64,000 bases of DNA from Ottowia thiooxydans DSM 14619 (GCF_000422885.1 NZ_KE383943.1:372001-436000); one strand, 5' to 3'; counted from the first letter of the stretch, positions 1 through 9,263 are shown. The notes: generated from the letters alone by a model not told the origin. Numbers and translations are program-made.

Positions 1-602
1 CCTTTGACGGTTGGCAGCCAATACAGACGCGCTTCCTGCTCTGGTGTCCCAGCATTCAGGTTGTTCTGGACAGTCTGCGCCAATATGGAGCTGTCAATTT
101 CCACGGCACGATCATCTTGCGAACCGAACACGCGCACTACGCTGCGCATGGGAAGCATGTGTATCTGCAGGCCAAGGCGTATGCCCTGAGCAGCAGGTGA
201 TTCAATAGTGAGGCTTGCTGTTTTTTTCCCGTCAGGTCCAGATTGCCAGCTCAGCCTGGCTTGAAATTCCTGCGGCTGCATCGTCGCTTCGACGTTTCTC
301 GCGGAGCCGATCGAAATAGCGCCTTCTTTCGCAGAAGCGTTGGTTGATTTCTCAAAAGTGCTCAGGCGCACGACGGATGAATCTGCAATGGCCGATTTAG
401 GCCGCATGACCTCTCGGATTTGCTGGAGGCGGGGGTCCGTAGATTCCGTGAACGTGAGGCTGGAGGGTGGTGCCGCGGATACTGCGCTTGTCCTCTCAGA
501 TTCCCCGTCGCCACCACATCCTAGAACCGCCCCAAACACCAGGGCATGGGCTAACCAGGCCGCAGTCCGAACAAACCGCGCAGAAACCCTAAGGCTTGAC
601 AT
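1..602 (-). CDS. N-terminal part of a secreted lipoprotein, probably trypsin/lysyl-endopeptidase-like protease (runs off window)
   Basis: An uninterrupted minus-strand frame starts with ATG at 600-602 and runs through the window edge, giving 200 codons without a stop. The N-terminus has basic residues, a hydrophobic segment and a lipobox-like VLGC followed by acidic and polar residues, so it is probably a lipoprotein. The visible part has a low-complexity linker and then a beta-rich domain with IRLGLQIHMLP and, near the edge, YWLPTVKG. That pattern recalls the N-terminal domain of secreted lysyl-endopeptidase/trypsin-like proteases. The catalytic domain would lie outside the window, so the family call is an inference. 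The coding frame itself is well supported. Confidence 0.6.
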   Translation of the reverse strand, partial: MSSLRVSARFVRTAAWLAHALVFGAVLGCGGDGESERTSAVSAAPPSSLTFTESTDPRLQQIREVMRPKSAIADSSVVRLSTFEKSTNASAKEGAISIGSARNVEATMQPQEFQARLSWQSGPDGKKTASLTIESPAAQGIRLGLQIHMLPMRSVVRVFGSQDDRAVEIDSSILAQTVQNNLNAGTPEQEARLYWLPTVK

Positions 603-789
603 ACTCCCCAGGATCGCTCGATAGCCTCTACGCATTACTGCCTCGCTGTATATGTATTTATTTATGGCGCTTCCGAGGGGTTTTATAACATGCTGCAAGA
701 CCTTGGTACGCGTCAAGCTGAGGTCGAGGCGAGTAGCTTCATACGCGATGTTTTTGACCGCGAACTGGGTCTTGCGCGTTCAGACTCTC

Positions 790-1194
790 CTACACGGCCA
801 CAAGTTGTGCACGGCCTTCACGCGCCAGGTGCCATTCCCATGCCGAGAAGGCAAATACAGTGAAGGCTTGAATCAAAAGGTAGGCTATTCCCAGTTTGGT
901 AGCGCTGCTCAAACCGGCGGCTAATGCCAGGCAGGCGATCCCCCAGCTTACGTTGCCCCATACAAGAAGATGCAATACCCAGCGTTTGAAATGACTCGCG
1001 AATGCCATCCCTAATAGCAAGGCTACGTAGCCCAGGAGCAGAACGGCGCTGCCTACTAAAAGAGGTACAGCTAAGCCCAGCCAGGAACTGAGCAGTTGGG
1101 GGGCTGCCAATTGCAGCGCGGCCACCACGACACCGATAGCTGCATCCAGCAGCAATATGGCTTTCAGGCCGGGATGATTGACGACGTTTGACAT
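790..1194 (-). CDS. small integral membrane protein, unknown function
   Basis: The 134-residue protein is almost entirely hydrophobic, with four predicted transmembrane helices at roughly residues 10-32, 38-62, 70-94 and 98-118 and short polar loops. No catalytic motif is visible. It lies 81 bp downstream of, and in the same direction as, the MmyB-type regulator gene ending at 1276. Such regulators often control an adjacent small gene, so the two are probably a regulator-target pair (inference). No specific family is recognised. Confidence 0.7.
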   Translation of the reverse strand: MSNVVNHPGLKAILLLDAAIGVVVAALQLAAPQLLSSWLGLAVPLLVGSAVLLLGYVALLLGMAFASHFKRWVLHLLVWGNVSWGIACLALAAGLSSATKLGIAYLLIQAFTVFAFSAWEWHLAREGRAQLVAV

Positions 1195-1275
1195 ATGACC
1201 TCCGTGAGCTCAGACACCGTGCCTGAGTAGGCCCACTTTAAGAAGAGCGCCGCATCCCGTCTATTACCTCAGAGG

Positions 1276-2085
1276 TCATGTAGTCAAGGAACGCATTACC
1301 GTCTCGCTGTCGGCATCAGCAGGGTAGAAGAGCTCGATGCACAACTCCTGCAGGGTCACATCTTGCGGAGTACCGAAACTCGTCACGGTACTGAACATCG
1401 ATAGGCTCGCCATGGGCAAATCCAAGTGGCAAAGTATGAGCAGCCCTTGTCCGCTCGGGTCACGGCGAGATACTTCGCGCATCCCCGGATAGGCCAGCAC
1501 CTCAGCCTCAAGGGCAATCAATTCTGGGTCGCCGCTGCCTTCCACTGCCCGGCGTAAACCGGCCAGTAGATGCGGCGCCCAATTTTCCAGATTGCGCGTG
1601 TAGCGAGCCAAGCCTTCGGGGTGAAGTGAAGCCCGGTACATATTGATCGTAGGCGTACGCAGAGATTCCGGCAGCACACTCGCCAACGCCATGGCTGCCG
1701 GATTCGCCAACACCACGTTCCAGTGCCTGTCCAGCACTATTCCAGGATAAGGATGGTGCGCTTCAAGCAATCGCGTGAGCGCAGCGTGTACAGGTCGCAT
1801 ATCTGGCGCATCCAGGTTCTCGTGAGCGTAGCGCGGTGCGTAACCTGCTGCCATCAACATGACATTGCGCTCCCGGAGCGGAACCTCAAGCTCGCGTGCT
1901 ATGGCTATCAGTACTTCGGGGCTGGGCCTGGAACGGCCAGTTTCAATAAAGCTTAAGTGCCGTGTAGATAGCCCGGCGTCGAAAGCCAGCTGCATCTGGC
2001 TGATCCGGCGGCGCTTGCGCCACTGCTGTACTAAAAGCCCGATGGCAAGGGGAGGCGTAAAGACAGTTGGGTTGGCGGATGTCAT
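1276..2085 (-). CDS. XRE-family transcriptional regulator with MmyB-like ligand-binding domain
   Basis: The N-terminal third carries a classical helix-turn-helix (QQWRKRRRISQMQLAFDAG, then STRHLSFIETGRSRPS), typical of XRE regulators. The remainder matches the MmyB-like ligand-binding domain in layout, including the family-typical stretches VLDRHWNVVLANPAA and GLLILCHLD. The start at 2083-2085 is chosen because it is preceded by TAAGG and gives the usual N-terminus; an upstream in-frame ATG at 2145 would add 20 atypical residues. The product is 269 aa. The ligand is unknown. The membrane-protein gene 790-1194 follows in the same direction. Confidence 0.85.
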   Translation of the reverse strand: MTSANPTVFTPPLAIGLLVQQWRKRRRISQMQLAFDAGLSTRHLSFIETGRSRPSPEVLIAIARELEVPLRERNVMLMAAGYAPRYAHENLDAPDMRPVHAALTRLLEAHHPYPGIVLDRHWNVVLANPAAMALASVLPESLRTPTINMYRASLHPEGLARYTRNLENWAPHLLAGLRRAVEGSGDPELIALEAEVLAYPGMREVSRRDPSGQGLLILCHLDLPMASLSMFSTVTSFGTPQDVTLQELCIELFYPADADSETVMRSLTT

Positions 2086-2228
2086 GGCGCATAACCTTAC
2101 CTCAAGGGAAGCTGAACTCCCCCGCAAACTTGTGCGCGCTTTCACGGCGCGCCCTGCTCAGAAGTAGGGAGTCCCGCCGAAGCAGGTCTCCTCTGGTTTC
2201 CATTTTTCCGCTTGGCGCTCCGAATCCG

Positions 2229-3782
2229 TCAACCAACCATGCGCTCATGCCCCGCCCAGTAGCGGTCTCGCACGATCTTGCGAGAGATTTTTCCGTTGGG
2301 GTTGCGTGGCAACTCCGCTACAAATTCCACAGAGCGTGGCTTCTTGAAATCCGCCAACGCGGTTTTGCAGTGGCTGATCAGCTCTGTATCGTTCGTGTTC
2401 TGGCCAGGGCGAAGCACGACCACGGCCTTCACTGATTCGCCCCAAACGTCATCGGGCACCCCCACCACACAAGCTTCATACACGGCAGGGTGCTGGTACA
2501 GGGCCTGCTCAATCTCGGTTGGATAGATATTGAACCCACCCGAGATGATCATGTCCTTGCTGCGGTCTACGATATAGACATAGCCTTCAGCGTCAACCTT
2601 GGCAAGATCGCCTGTCTTGAGCCAGCCTTGCTCGTTGAAAGCCTGCGCAGTTAGTTCGGGTTCACCCCAGTACCCGGCAAATACATCTGGCCCTCGAACC
2701 ACAATCTCGCCTACGGCATCCCCACTCACCGGATTACCTTCAGCATCAGCCACGATTAGTTGCGCCTCTCCAATAGGCTGCCCACAAGAAGCTAAACGCG
2801 AAGGCACTTCGGCCAAGGCGCGTGCGTGAGATGCCGTGTCGAACAAAATCAAGCCGCCTGTGGTTTCGCCACCGCCATAACCCTGTGACAGCACTGGCCC
2901 CAGGGTTTCCCACGCTTCACGAATGCGTGCTGGGGCCATGGGCGCACCGCCATAGGCAATTTGCTTCAAGCTGCTGATGTCGTAGTTGCGAACACCGGGA
3001 TGGGTGGTCAATTTGTTGAGCATGGTCGGCACCATAAAGGTGTAGCTCACCTTCCAGCGCTCTACGGCAGAAAGAAGCAAGTCAGGATCAAACCGATCTT
3101 GGATCAACAAGGTTCCGCCCTGATAGAGAAAGGGCTGCATGAACATGCCGCTCGCGTGTGTGAGCGGGCCACTTAAGCCCAGCACGTCACCCGGGCTCAC
3201 ACGCATGCGGTGCATCCCCACCTTTCGCAGATGCGATAGCCTATTGCCTACGGTCTGCATCGCAGCTTTCAGTTTGCCGGTAGAGCCCGAGGTGTAGTGC
3301 AACACCGCAAGATCGTTGGCCTGCATCTCTACATCGGGGCTGAGATCGCTGGCTTGGGCCAGCAGGGACTCATATTCCAGCCAGCCCCCTACCGCTGTTC
3401 CGCAAGTCACGTACTGCGACACATCCACGCGGCCCATAATCGATTGAACCAGCTCCGTGTGCGAGTCACCCACGATGAACACACGCGGCCCGCCGTTCTC
3501 GATCACATCGACCACCTCATTGGCAGACAGCCGGGCGTTCAGCGGCATCTTGACCAGGCCCGCTTTGTAGAGCGCAATCTCAATTTCCACAATCTGAGGC
3601 CTGTTGGCCATCTGGAACGCCACGCGATCACCCTTTTTTAGTCCTAACCCGATCAACGCGTTGGCCAAGCGACTGGAGCGGCGGTCCAGCTCCTGAAAGC
3701 TCATGACCTGATCTTGAAAGATCACCGCGGGTTGTTGCGGAAAATACCGTGCATTGCGTGTAACAAATCTGCCCTGATTCAT
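2229..3782 (-). CDS. acyl-CoA synthetase (AMP-binding, ANL superfamily)
   Basis: This 517-residue adenylate-forming ligase activates a carboxylic acid to its CoA thioester via an acyl-AMP. The P-loop-like motif YTSGSTGK is at residues 163-170. GYGGGETTG, GWLKTGDLA and DRSKDMIISGGFNIYPTEIE follow in the expected order, and the C-terminal catalytic lysine is in NPNGK (about K498). Length and motifs fit medium/long-chain fatty-acid or aromatic-acid CoA ligases; the substrate cannot be read from sequence. It is divergent from the Bug receptor gene at 4013 and near an acyl-CoA dehydrogenase gene (5950), suggesting uptake, activation and oxidation of one acid. Confidence 0.9.
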   Translation of the reverse strand: MNQGRFVTRNARYFPQQPAVIFQDQVMSFQELDRRSSRLANALIGLGLKKGDRVAFQMANRPQIVEIEIALYKAGLVKMPLNARLSANEVVDVIENGGPRVFIVGDSHTELVQSIMGRVDVSQYVTCGTAVGGWLEYESLLAQASDLSPDVEMQANDLAVLHYTSGSTGKLKAAMQTVGNRLSHLRKVGMHRMRVSPGDVLGLSGPLTHASGMFMQPFLYQGGTLLIQDRFDPDLLLSAVERWKVSYTFMVPTMLNKLTTHPGVRNYDISSLKQIAYGGAPMAPARIREAWETLGPVLSQGYGGGETTGGLILFDTASHARALAEVPSRLASCGQPIGEAQLIVADAEGNPVSGDAVGEIVVRGPDVFAGYWGEPELTAQAFNEQGWLKTGDLAKVDAEGYVYIVDRSKDMIISGGFNIYPTEIEQALYQHPAVYEACVVGVPDDVWGESVKAVVVLRPGQNTNDTELISHCKTALADFKKPRSVEFVAELPRNPNGKISRKIVRDRYWAGHERMVG

Positions 3783-4012
3783 AAAAGTCTCCTGAGATTG
3801 CGATGCTCAATGCTTTGTGCACATTGAATGAAGGCAATGCTAGGAGCGCGCTTCCCAACCGTTGATAAGCAGATGGCCGGGTTTGATGCCGCCACGTTAT
3901 GGCGTGCTTGATTCCGCTGAGTTATCGCACAAAGAGGTTGCGCTATCAACGCAGCGGGCCATCTCAACGAAACTTGCTACGAAGCTCACACTACAACCAA
4001 TAAGGAGACAAC

Positions 4013-5011
4013 ATGAACGAGAAGCCTTGCTGCCCCTCTTCTTCGCCAATCACTCGCAGAAGCGTGCTGCAACTGCTTGGTGCCGGCGCTGCCATCTCCG
4101 CACCTGTCTGGAGTTACGCCGCAGCAGCTTATCCAACCGGCCCTGTCACCCTTGTGGTGCCTTTTTCTGCGGGAGGGCAGTTCGACTCCATTGGCCGTGC
4201 CGTCGCGCTGGCCATGGCACCTGATCTGGGTAAACCCATGCTCGTAGAAAACACTGGCGGCGCAGGTGGCACCATCGCAGGCGGCAAGGTGGCAAGGGCC
4301 AAGCCTGATGGTCAAACCCTTTTGCTCTACGGCGGAAACCTCGCCACCGCTGGCGACATTTACAAATCGCTCGACTACGACCCGTTGAACGACTTCCAGG
4401 CTATCTCCCGCCTTAGCTTTGCCCCCCACGTGATCATGGCGTCACCAAGCAGCGGCATGACTACCTTCAAACAATTGAGAGACAAAGTGAACGGCGGCGC
4501 CAAACTCTCGTATGGCTCACCCGGCGTGGGCACCTCCATGCATTTGACCTTTGAGCTCGTCAAACAGCAGATGGGGCTTGACATCTTGCACGTGCCCTAC
4601 AAAGGTGGCGCCAATGTCATGACGGACCTGATTGCTGGCAACATTGATCTGGGCATCATCGCCATCGGCCCTGCGCTCAATTTCATCAAGAGCAAGAAAG
4701 TCGTTCCGTTGGGCCTCACCAGCAAAGCGCGCTCTAAAGTGGCCCCTGAGATTCCGTCGCTCTCTGAATTGGGTCTCACAGATCTCGACACCGGAAGCTG
4801 GGCCGGTCTCTCAGCTCCCAAAGCCACGCCTGCCAACATTGTGGAGCGACTCAACCAGAGCGTGCTCAAAGCGCTTCAGAGCGCGGATCTAAAGCGTATG
4901 TTTGAGGAGCAGGGCTTTATCGCTACGCCCACCACGCCTGCGCAGATGAAAGAATTTGCCGTGCAAGAGGCCAAGGCCTTCAGCTCCGTCATTCGCAATC
5001 TCAAGCTTTGA
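4013..5011 (+). CDS. Bug/TctC-family periplasmic receptor 1
   Basis: This 332-residue tripartite tricarboxylate transporter receptor (Bug family) binds a small carboxylate in the periplasm. A twin-arginine-like signal (ITRRSVLQLLGAG) is followed by the family hallmarks YPTGPVTLVVPFSAGG, ENTGGAGG and KPDGQTLLL. The hinge strand and the LHVPYKGG segment are present. An AAGGAG ribosome site lies at 4001-4006. No TctA or TctB genes lie nearby. Divergent transcription from the acyl-CoA ligase gene suggests the ligand is the acid which that ligase activates (inference). Confidence 0.93.
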   Translation: MNEKPCCPSSSPITRRSVLQLLGAGAAISAPVWSYAAAAYPTGPVTLVVPFSAGGQFDSIGRAVALAMAPDLGKPMLVENTGGAGGTIAGGKVARAKPDGQTLLLYGGNLATAGDIYKSLDYDPLNDFQAISRLSFAPHVIMASPSSGMTTFKQLRDKVNGGAKLSYGSPGVGTSMHLTFELVKQQMGLDILHVPYKGGANVMTDLIAGNIDLGIIAIGPALNFIKSKKVVPLGLTSKARSKVAPEIPSLSELGLTDLDTGSWAGLSAPKATPANIVERLNQSVLKALQSADLKRMFEEQGFIATPTTPAQMKEFAVQEAKAFSSVIRNLKL

Positions 5012-5020
5012 AGAGGCCTG

Positions 5021-5929
5021 CTATGTCAACAACTCGCGGGCACGCTCACTCAGCACTTCAATGTAGCGCTGTACCAATGGGGAAAGGTAGGCGCCTTTGC
5101 GCGAAATCACTCCAATGCGGCGCGGCCAGCCAGCGTCACTTAGGTCCAGTGCCACCAAGCCACGGCCCGCGCCGGAGCGCAATGATTGTTTGCTCATCAA
5201 ACCGAGCAAGTCGGTACGCCGCAAGATGGAGGGTGCCAGCGTCATAGAGGTGTCGGTCTGAAACACCACATCAGGCGCGGGTAGCCCACCGTCAGCAAAG
5301 CGCGCTTCAATCCGGCGCCGCGCCATGACTTGCGGCCCCGGCAGTGCCCACTGCTGTGCAGCCAGGTCCGCAAGCTTCAGATTCTGCTTGTTAAGCAGCG
5401 GATGGTGTTCGCGCAAAACTACTCGCAGCTCGTCGTCAAACAAAACCTGGCAGTGAAGGTCATCGGGTTCTACGTCATCAATCGCGTTGACCGTGATGTC
5501 TAAATCCCCCAGGCGCAAGGAGCTTAGCAAGGTGTCATTCAAACTGATAGTCACACGCGCCTTGGCGCCCGGTCGCTGCGCCAGCAACTGCACAAAGGCC
5601 TCAGTTACCAGGCTATCTGCAAACGGCGGCGACACACCCACGCGGATGGTGCCAATGGCGCCCAGGTGCAAATCCTCGGCCTCTTGCACTGCTTCATCAA
5701 GCCCCATGCACACCTGCTTGGCACGCTCGAAGAACACTCCGCCCACCGTCGTCAGGGTCATTCCTTTTGAGGTGCGCTCAAACAGTTGCAAGCCCAGGCT
5801 GGCCTCCAGGCGTTGCACCCCCTTGGTCAGCGCAGGTTGTGTCACCCCCAAGCGCTGCGCCGCACGACCCACGTGGCCATGCTCTGCCACCGCCACGAAG
5901 TAGCGCAAGTCATCAATTCTCATCGCCAC
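5021..5929 (-). CDS. LysR-family transcriptional regulator
   Basis: The 302-residue protein has the LysR winged HTH at residues 1-62 (MRIDDLRYFVAVAEHGHVGRAA, TQPALTKGVQRLE) and a periplasmic-binding-protein-like effector domain. It converges on the Bug gene (stop codons 9 bp apart) and is divergent from the acyl-CoA dehydrogenase gene, with only 20 bp between start codons. It therefore probably regulates that gene and itself. A second ATG six bases downstream is an equally plausible start. Confidence 0.92.
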   Translation of the reverse strand: MAMRIDDLRYFVAVAEHGHVGRAAQRLGVTQPALTKGVQRLEASLGLQLFERTSKGMTLTTVGGVFFERAKQVCMGLDEAVQEAEDLHLGAIGTIRVGVSPPFADSLVTEAFVQLLAQRPGAKARVTISLNDTLLSSLRLGDLDITVNAIDDVEPDDLHCQVLFDDELRVVLREHHPLLNKQNLKLADLAAQQWALPGPQVMARRRIEARFADGGLPAPDVVFQTDTSMTLAPSILRRTDLLGLMSKQSLRSGAGRGLVALDLSDAGWPRRIGVISRKGAYLSPLVQRYIEVLSERARELLT

Positions 5930-5949
5930 CCCCGAACCGAGTAAACATC

Positions 5950-7155
5950 ATGAACGCCTCTCCATCGACCCTGCAAGCCACTTCAGCTACGAATGCCAGC
6001 GAGCCGTTTGAATCGTTTCGCGCTCGATTGAACGAGTATCTTAAGTCCGAGCTGATCCCTCTGGAAAAGCGCCTGGGCCTGGGCTACCAAGATCGCTTTG
6101 AGCGTAGTCTCATCCGCTCCATCTGGCAACGCTGCCGCGAGCTAGGGTTCTATGGCGCCCAACTCCCCGTAGCGCTGGGTGGGTGCGGCTTGAGCATTGA
6201 GCAACATTGTCTGCTCAAAGACGACGCTGCCGCATCTGGCGCCATTCTGTTCCCCCACGTGCTGGGCGACTGGGGCGGCCCCTCTCGCATAGGCTCATTG
6301 GTGAAGTACCTCACACCAAGTCAACGAAGCGAATATCTGGAACCGGTGGTCCACGGTCAAAAAGGCATCTGCTTTGCCATGACCGAACCCCGCTCCGGAT
6401 CTGATGCCGCCAGCATTCAGACCAGTGCCGTGCGAGACGGTGATCACTACGTTATCAATGGCCGCAAACATTTCATCACCGCATCGACCTTCGCCGACGC
6501 AGCCATCTTGATGTGCGTGACTGACCCCTCTGCAGGCGCCAAGGGTATCTCCGCCGTCTTCGTGGATCTAGACGCACCCGGTGTTCGGCTCGATTACGAC
6601 TGCGTACCCATGAGCGGGCAATTCGTGGATGCAGACATCATCTTTGAAAACGTGCGTGTGCCGGTTAAGAACGTGATCGGCCAGGAGGGACAAGGCTTTC
6701 ATATTGCCATGAATCGCATCAACACCAATCGTGTATTGCATTGCCCCACGATGCTGGGGCTGGCGCGCCAGACCTATGAACTCTCATTGGAGTATGCGCA
6801 ACAGCGCAAGCAGTTCGGCGGGGCGATCAGCCGGTTTCAGGCCATTCAACACATGCTGGCTGATATGGCGACCAGCCTCTATGCCTGTGAACATATGATC
6901 CTGGCGACTGCGCGCAAGGCTGATAGGGGAGATGACATTCGAACCGAAGCTTCGATGTGCAAGCTCTTCGTTTCCGAGCGCTGCTTTGAGGTGGCAGACA
7001 AAGCAGTGCAGATTCACGGCAATGTTGGCGTCACTCAGGATCATCCTGTGGAATTCATCTTCCGCCGATTGCGCATGTACCGCATCGTTACCGGCACCAG
7101 CGAGATTCAACGGAACACTATTGCGAAAGGAATTCTGGCGATCGACGCCGCATAG
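5950..7155 (+). CDS. acyl-CoA dehydrogenase family protein lacking the canonical catalytic Glu
   Basis: The 401-residue flavoprotein has the acyl-CoA dehydrogenase signatures: CFAMTEPRSGSDAASIQTSA, GRKHFITAS, YAQQRKQFGGAISRFQAIQHMLADM and QIHGNVGVTQDHPVE. It would introduce a double bond into an acyl-CoA using FAD and ETF. At the position of the usual catalytic base (YEGT in medium-chain enzymes) it has VTGT, with Thr381 in place of Glu; related subfamilies place the base elsewhere. The start is set at 5950 because the upstream extension overlaps the LysR gene and looks non-coding. Probably acts with the ligase at 2229. Confidence 0.9.
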   Translation: MNASPSTLQATSATNASEPFESFRARLNEYLKSELIPLEKRLGLGYQDRFERSLIRSIWQRCRELGFYGAQLPVALGGCGLSIEQHCLLKDDAAASGAILFPHVLGDWGGPSRIGSLVKYLTPSQRSEYLEPVVHGQKGICFAMTEPRSGSDAASIQTSAVRDGDHYVINGRKHFITASTFADAAILMCVTDPSAGAKGISAVFVDLDAPGVRLDYDCVPMSGQFVDADIIFENVRVPVKNVIGQEGQGFHIAMNRINTNRVLHCPTMLGLARQTYELSLEYAQQRKQFGGAISRFQAIQHMLADMATSLYACEHMILATARKADRGDDIRTEASMCKLFVSERCFEVADKAVQIHGNVGVTQDHPVEFIFRRLRMYRIVTGTSEIQRNTIAKGILAIDAA

Positions 7156-7216
7156 TTTTCAGAAATGCCTGGCTGCGCAGATCAAGCAAAATGGCCTGCT
7201 TTGAAAGATAGGAATC

Positions 7217-7660
7217 ATGAATCTATCCAACTTTGATGAACGCCGTGAACTCGACGGGGCTTGTCATTGCAAAGCTGTGCGATTTCGATTGGTTCTTACC
7301 AACGGCCTGCGCAGCGCACGACGGTGTAACTGCTCCTATTGCAGCATGCGTGGTGCCGTGGCTGTCTCTGCGAATCTGGATGACCTGCATGTCGTGCAAG
7401 GCACCGAAAAACTAACGCTCTATCAGTTCAACACGGGGCAAGCCAAGCACTATTTTTGCTCGGTGTGCGGTATCTACACTTTTCACTCGCGCCGCTCTGA
7501 TCCAACTCAGTACGGCGTGAATGCCTCTTGCATAGAGGGCTTGAGCCCCTTCGATTTTGATGAAGTCCCCGTTTCGGAAGGACGAAACCACCCCAAGGAT
7601 CACAACGGCGCTTCGCTGACTGCCGGCTGGCTCAGCTATCGGTCCAATACAGGCAGTTAA
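7217..7660 (+). CDS. GFA-family (CENP-V/GFA domain) zinc protein
   Basis: The 147-residue single-domain protein has the zinc-binding cysteine pattern of the GFA fold: CHCKAVRF, CNCSYCSMRG and FCSVCGIYTFHSRRSDP. The founding member was described as glutathione-dependent formaldehyde-activating, but most relatives have unknown substrates, so only the fold is called. A GATAGGA ribosome site precedes the ATG. It follows the acyl-CoA dehydrogenase gene by 61 bp and could be cotranscribed. Confidence 0.88.
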   Translation: MNLSNFDERRELDGACHCKAVRFRLVLTNGLRSARRCNCSYCSMRGAVAVSANLDDLHVVQGTEKLTLYQFNTGQAKHYFCSVCGIYTFHSRRSDPTQYGVNASCIEGLSPFDFDEVPVSEGRNHPKDHNGASLTAGWLSYRSNTGS

Positions 7661-7766
7661 GCGCGACGTTGTCCATGGCCCTGGCGATGCGGCCACCTAT
7701 ACGGTCGGTGATGACCGGACCCACACTCTTGCAGGCGACGGTTTCTTTCTTCACGCCATAGCAGGG

Positions 7767-8525
7767 CTACTGCTGTGTTTCGCGCCTTTCGCTCGGAGCG
7801 CCTTCGCCAGGCATCGGGGAAGGAACCCAGGGGCCCATAGGTAACATGGCCGGGTCGGACTGATCAGTAAACCAACGCGCCCGCAGGTCGGTGGTACCAA
7901 TGAGCTGAAAGCCATCACCGTCCACACGCAAGCCACTACCTTCAGGCAGGCCGAGCACTGGTATGCCAGGGTTGCATACGGCGAATTCGCGCAAGCGTTG
8001 CTGGCGCGTTTCACCGCGATGGCCTTCGGGGTGTGCGTCTGTGTAATGCGCGTTGATCTGAAACGGTAGCAGCCCCATCGTGGCGAAGCCCTCAGGGTCG
8101 ACGATGGGCATGTCGTTGGTGGTGCACAGCGTGGGGCAGGTTATGTTGCTGCCGGCGCTCCAGCCCAGGTAGCGCGCGCCGCCACGCACGCGCTCGGCAA
8201 TGGCTTGTAGCTGGCCACTTTGGCGCAGGTGGCGCACCAGCGCGAACGTATTGCCACCTCCTACCGCGATGTGGGTGGCTCGCGCGATGGCCTGCAGGGC
8301 AGCGCCGCGGTCCTGCACACGATGCAGCGAACGCACGCCGAGGCCAGTGGGTTCCAGAGCATCTCGAACCAGAGTTTCGTAGTCGTCCCATTGGCGGGTC
8401 ACGCCGGCGTAGGGTACGAACAGCAGTTCGGCGCGGGCGGTGCCGGCCCAGGCGCGGATGTCAGGCAGGGCGTGGGTCAGGTAGCCTTCAGGACTGCTGG
8501 AGTTGCTCAGGAGTAGTAGCTGCAT
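7767..8525 (-). CDS. pepE: dipeptidase E (peptidase family S51)
   Basis: This cytoplasmic serine peptidase cleaves dipeptides with N-terminal aspartate. The 252-residue protein has the nucleophile motif GWSAGSN with Ser123, an acid in TTNDMP (Asp138) and a histidine in INAHYTDAH (His160). These match the Ser-Asp-His spacing known for Salmonella PepE with a constant offset of three. GGGNTF at 89-94 is also characteristic. The C-terminal 20 residues are longer than usual and polar. The gene is monocistronic as far as can be seen. Confidence 0.92.
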   Translation of the reverse strand: MQLLLLSNSSSPEGYLTHALPDIRAWAGTARAELLFVPYAGVTRQWDDYETLVRDALEPTGLGVRSLHRVQDRGAALQAIARATHIAVGGGNTFALVRHLRQSGQLQAIAERVRGGARYLGWSAGSNITCPTLCTTNDMPIVDPEGFATMGLLPFQINAHYTDAHPEGHRGETRQQRLREFAVCNPGIPVLGLPEGSGLRVDGDGFQLIGTTDLRARWFTDQSDPAMLPMGPWVPSPMPGEGAPSERRETQQ

Positions 8526-8634
8526 GGTGTGGAGGTGGGCGAAGAAGAGAGGTCAGACGCAAGCTCACAGCGCGGGCGTCCATTCGGTGTGCGGCAGAGA
8601 GGCTTTCTTTTCTAAGGCCGGTTTTTCGTTAAAG

Positions 8635-8655
8635 AAGTTCGAGGTTATCGAACTT
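8635..8655 (-). terminator. hairpin terminator candidate after the GIY-YIG-like gene
   Basis: A perfect 8-bp inverted repeat (AAGTTCGA / TCGAACTT) with a 5-nt loop lies 12 bp beyond the stop codon of the minus-strand gene 8667-8993. On that strand the stem is followed by CTTTAACG, only weakly T-rich, so termination efficiency is uncertain. Confidence 0.5.
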
Positions 8656-8666
8656 AAGCTGCCTGC

Positions 8667-8993
8667 TCAAGCCTGCCAAACCCCGAACCCCGCCGAGCGC
8701 AGGTCGATACCGATCTCGATTTCCCGGTCAACTGCCTCGTCGTAAGCCATGGGGTTGAAGCCCTCATACAGGTCAGGTAACAGGCGCAGACCGTACTGCT
8801 GCACAAACCGGTTCGCCTGTATGCCCGATTTGTGTTTGTCAAAACGAAGATCAGGGTTCAGGCCCGTCATGCCCACGTACACGCAGGGTTTGCCCTCCAC
8901 ATAGCCTGGGTTGTTTTTACGAAAACGCGGCTCGTAAAGCACGTCTTTGGATAGTTCGACCACATAGACGTGGTGGTGTTTGCGGCGGGGCAT
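8667..8993 (-). CDS. GIY-YIG-like domain protein, hypothetical
   Basis: The 108-residue protein begins with VYVVEL and continues with PCVYVGMTG and a basic segment RFDKHKSG. This resembles the first two strands and helix of the GIY-YIG nuclease fold, with VYV and YVG at the two tyrosine/glycine strands. The downstream catalytic Arg/Glu pattern is not clear enough to claim nuclease activity. The C-terminal motif DLRSAGFGVWQA is typical of a small family of proteobacterial hypotheticals. It is flanked by unrelated genes and has its own terminator-like hairpin. Confidence 0.65.
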   Translation of the reverse strand: MPRRKHHHVYVVELSKDVLYEPRFRKNNPGYVEGKPCVYVGMTGLNPDLRFDKHKSGIQANRFVQQYGLRLLPDLYEGFNPMAYDEAVDREIEIGIDLRSAGFGVWQA

Positions 8994-9263
8994 GGGGTGT
9001 GCGCGGCAGGTGAAGAGGGCACGTTGGGATGGCTAGTGGCTATTTTCCTGTCAGTTTGTGCTGCAGGCATTCACAAAAGGCCGAAGACGGCAGTACTTCA
9101 CGCTAGCCACCGGCCTTCCGTGCGGGTTCCCAGGGGCGGACGATATGCTCGTCTTTGCGGGCAAGAGCCCACGGTCCTCGCACCTTGCCCGACACACTAA
9201 TCAAGGCATTCTCGGGCGCATTCAACCGCGGTTTCTAGCTTTAATTGTTACTGGAGTCATCTC

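Noticed and set aside
3860-3951. CGTTGATA / TATCAACG inverted repeat between the CoA ligase and Bug genes
   Set aside because: The 8-bp arms are about 75 bp apart; too far for one operator and possibly chance, although two LysR half-sites remain possible.
7632-7766. Protein-like frame continuing past the pepE stop (YGVKKETVACKSVGPVITDR)
   Set aside because: It has no start codon, directly follows the stop in the same frame and overlaps the GFA gene; could be a relic but is too short to call.
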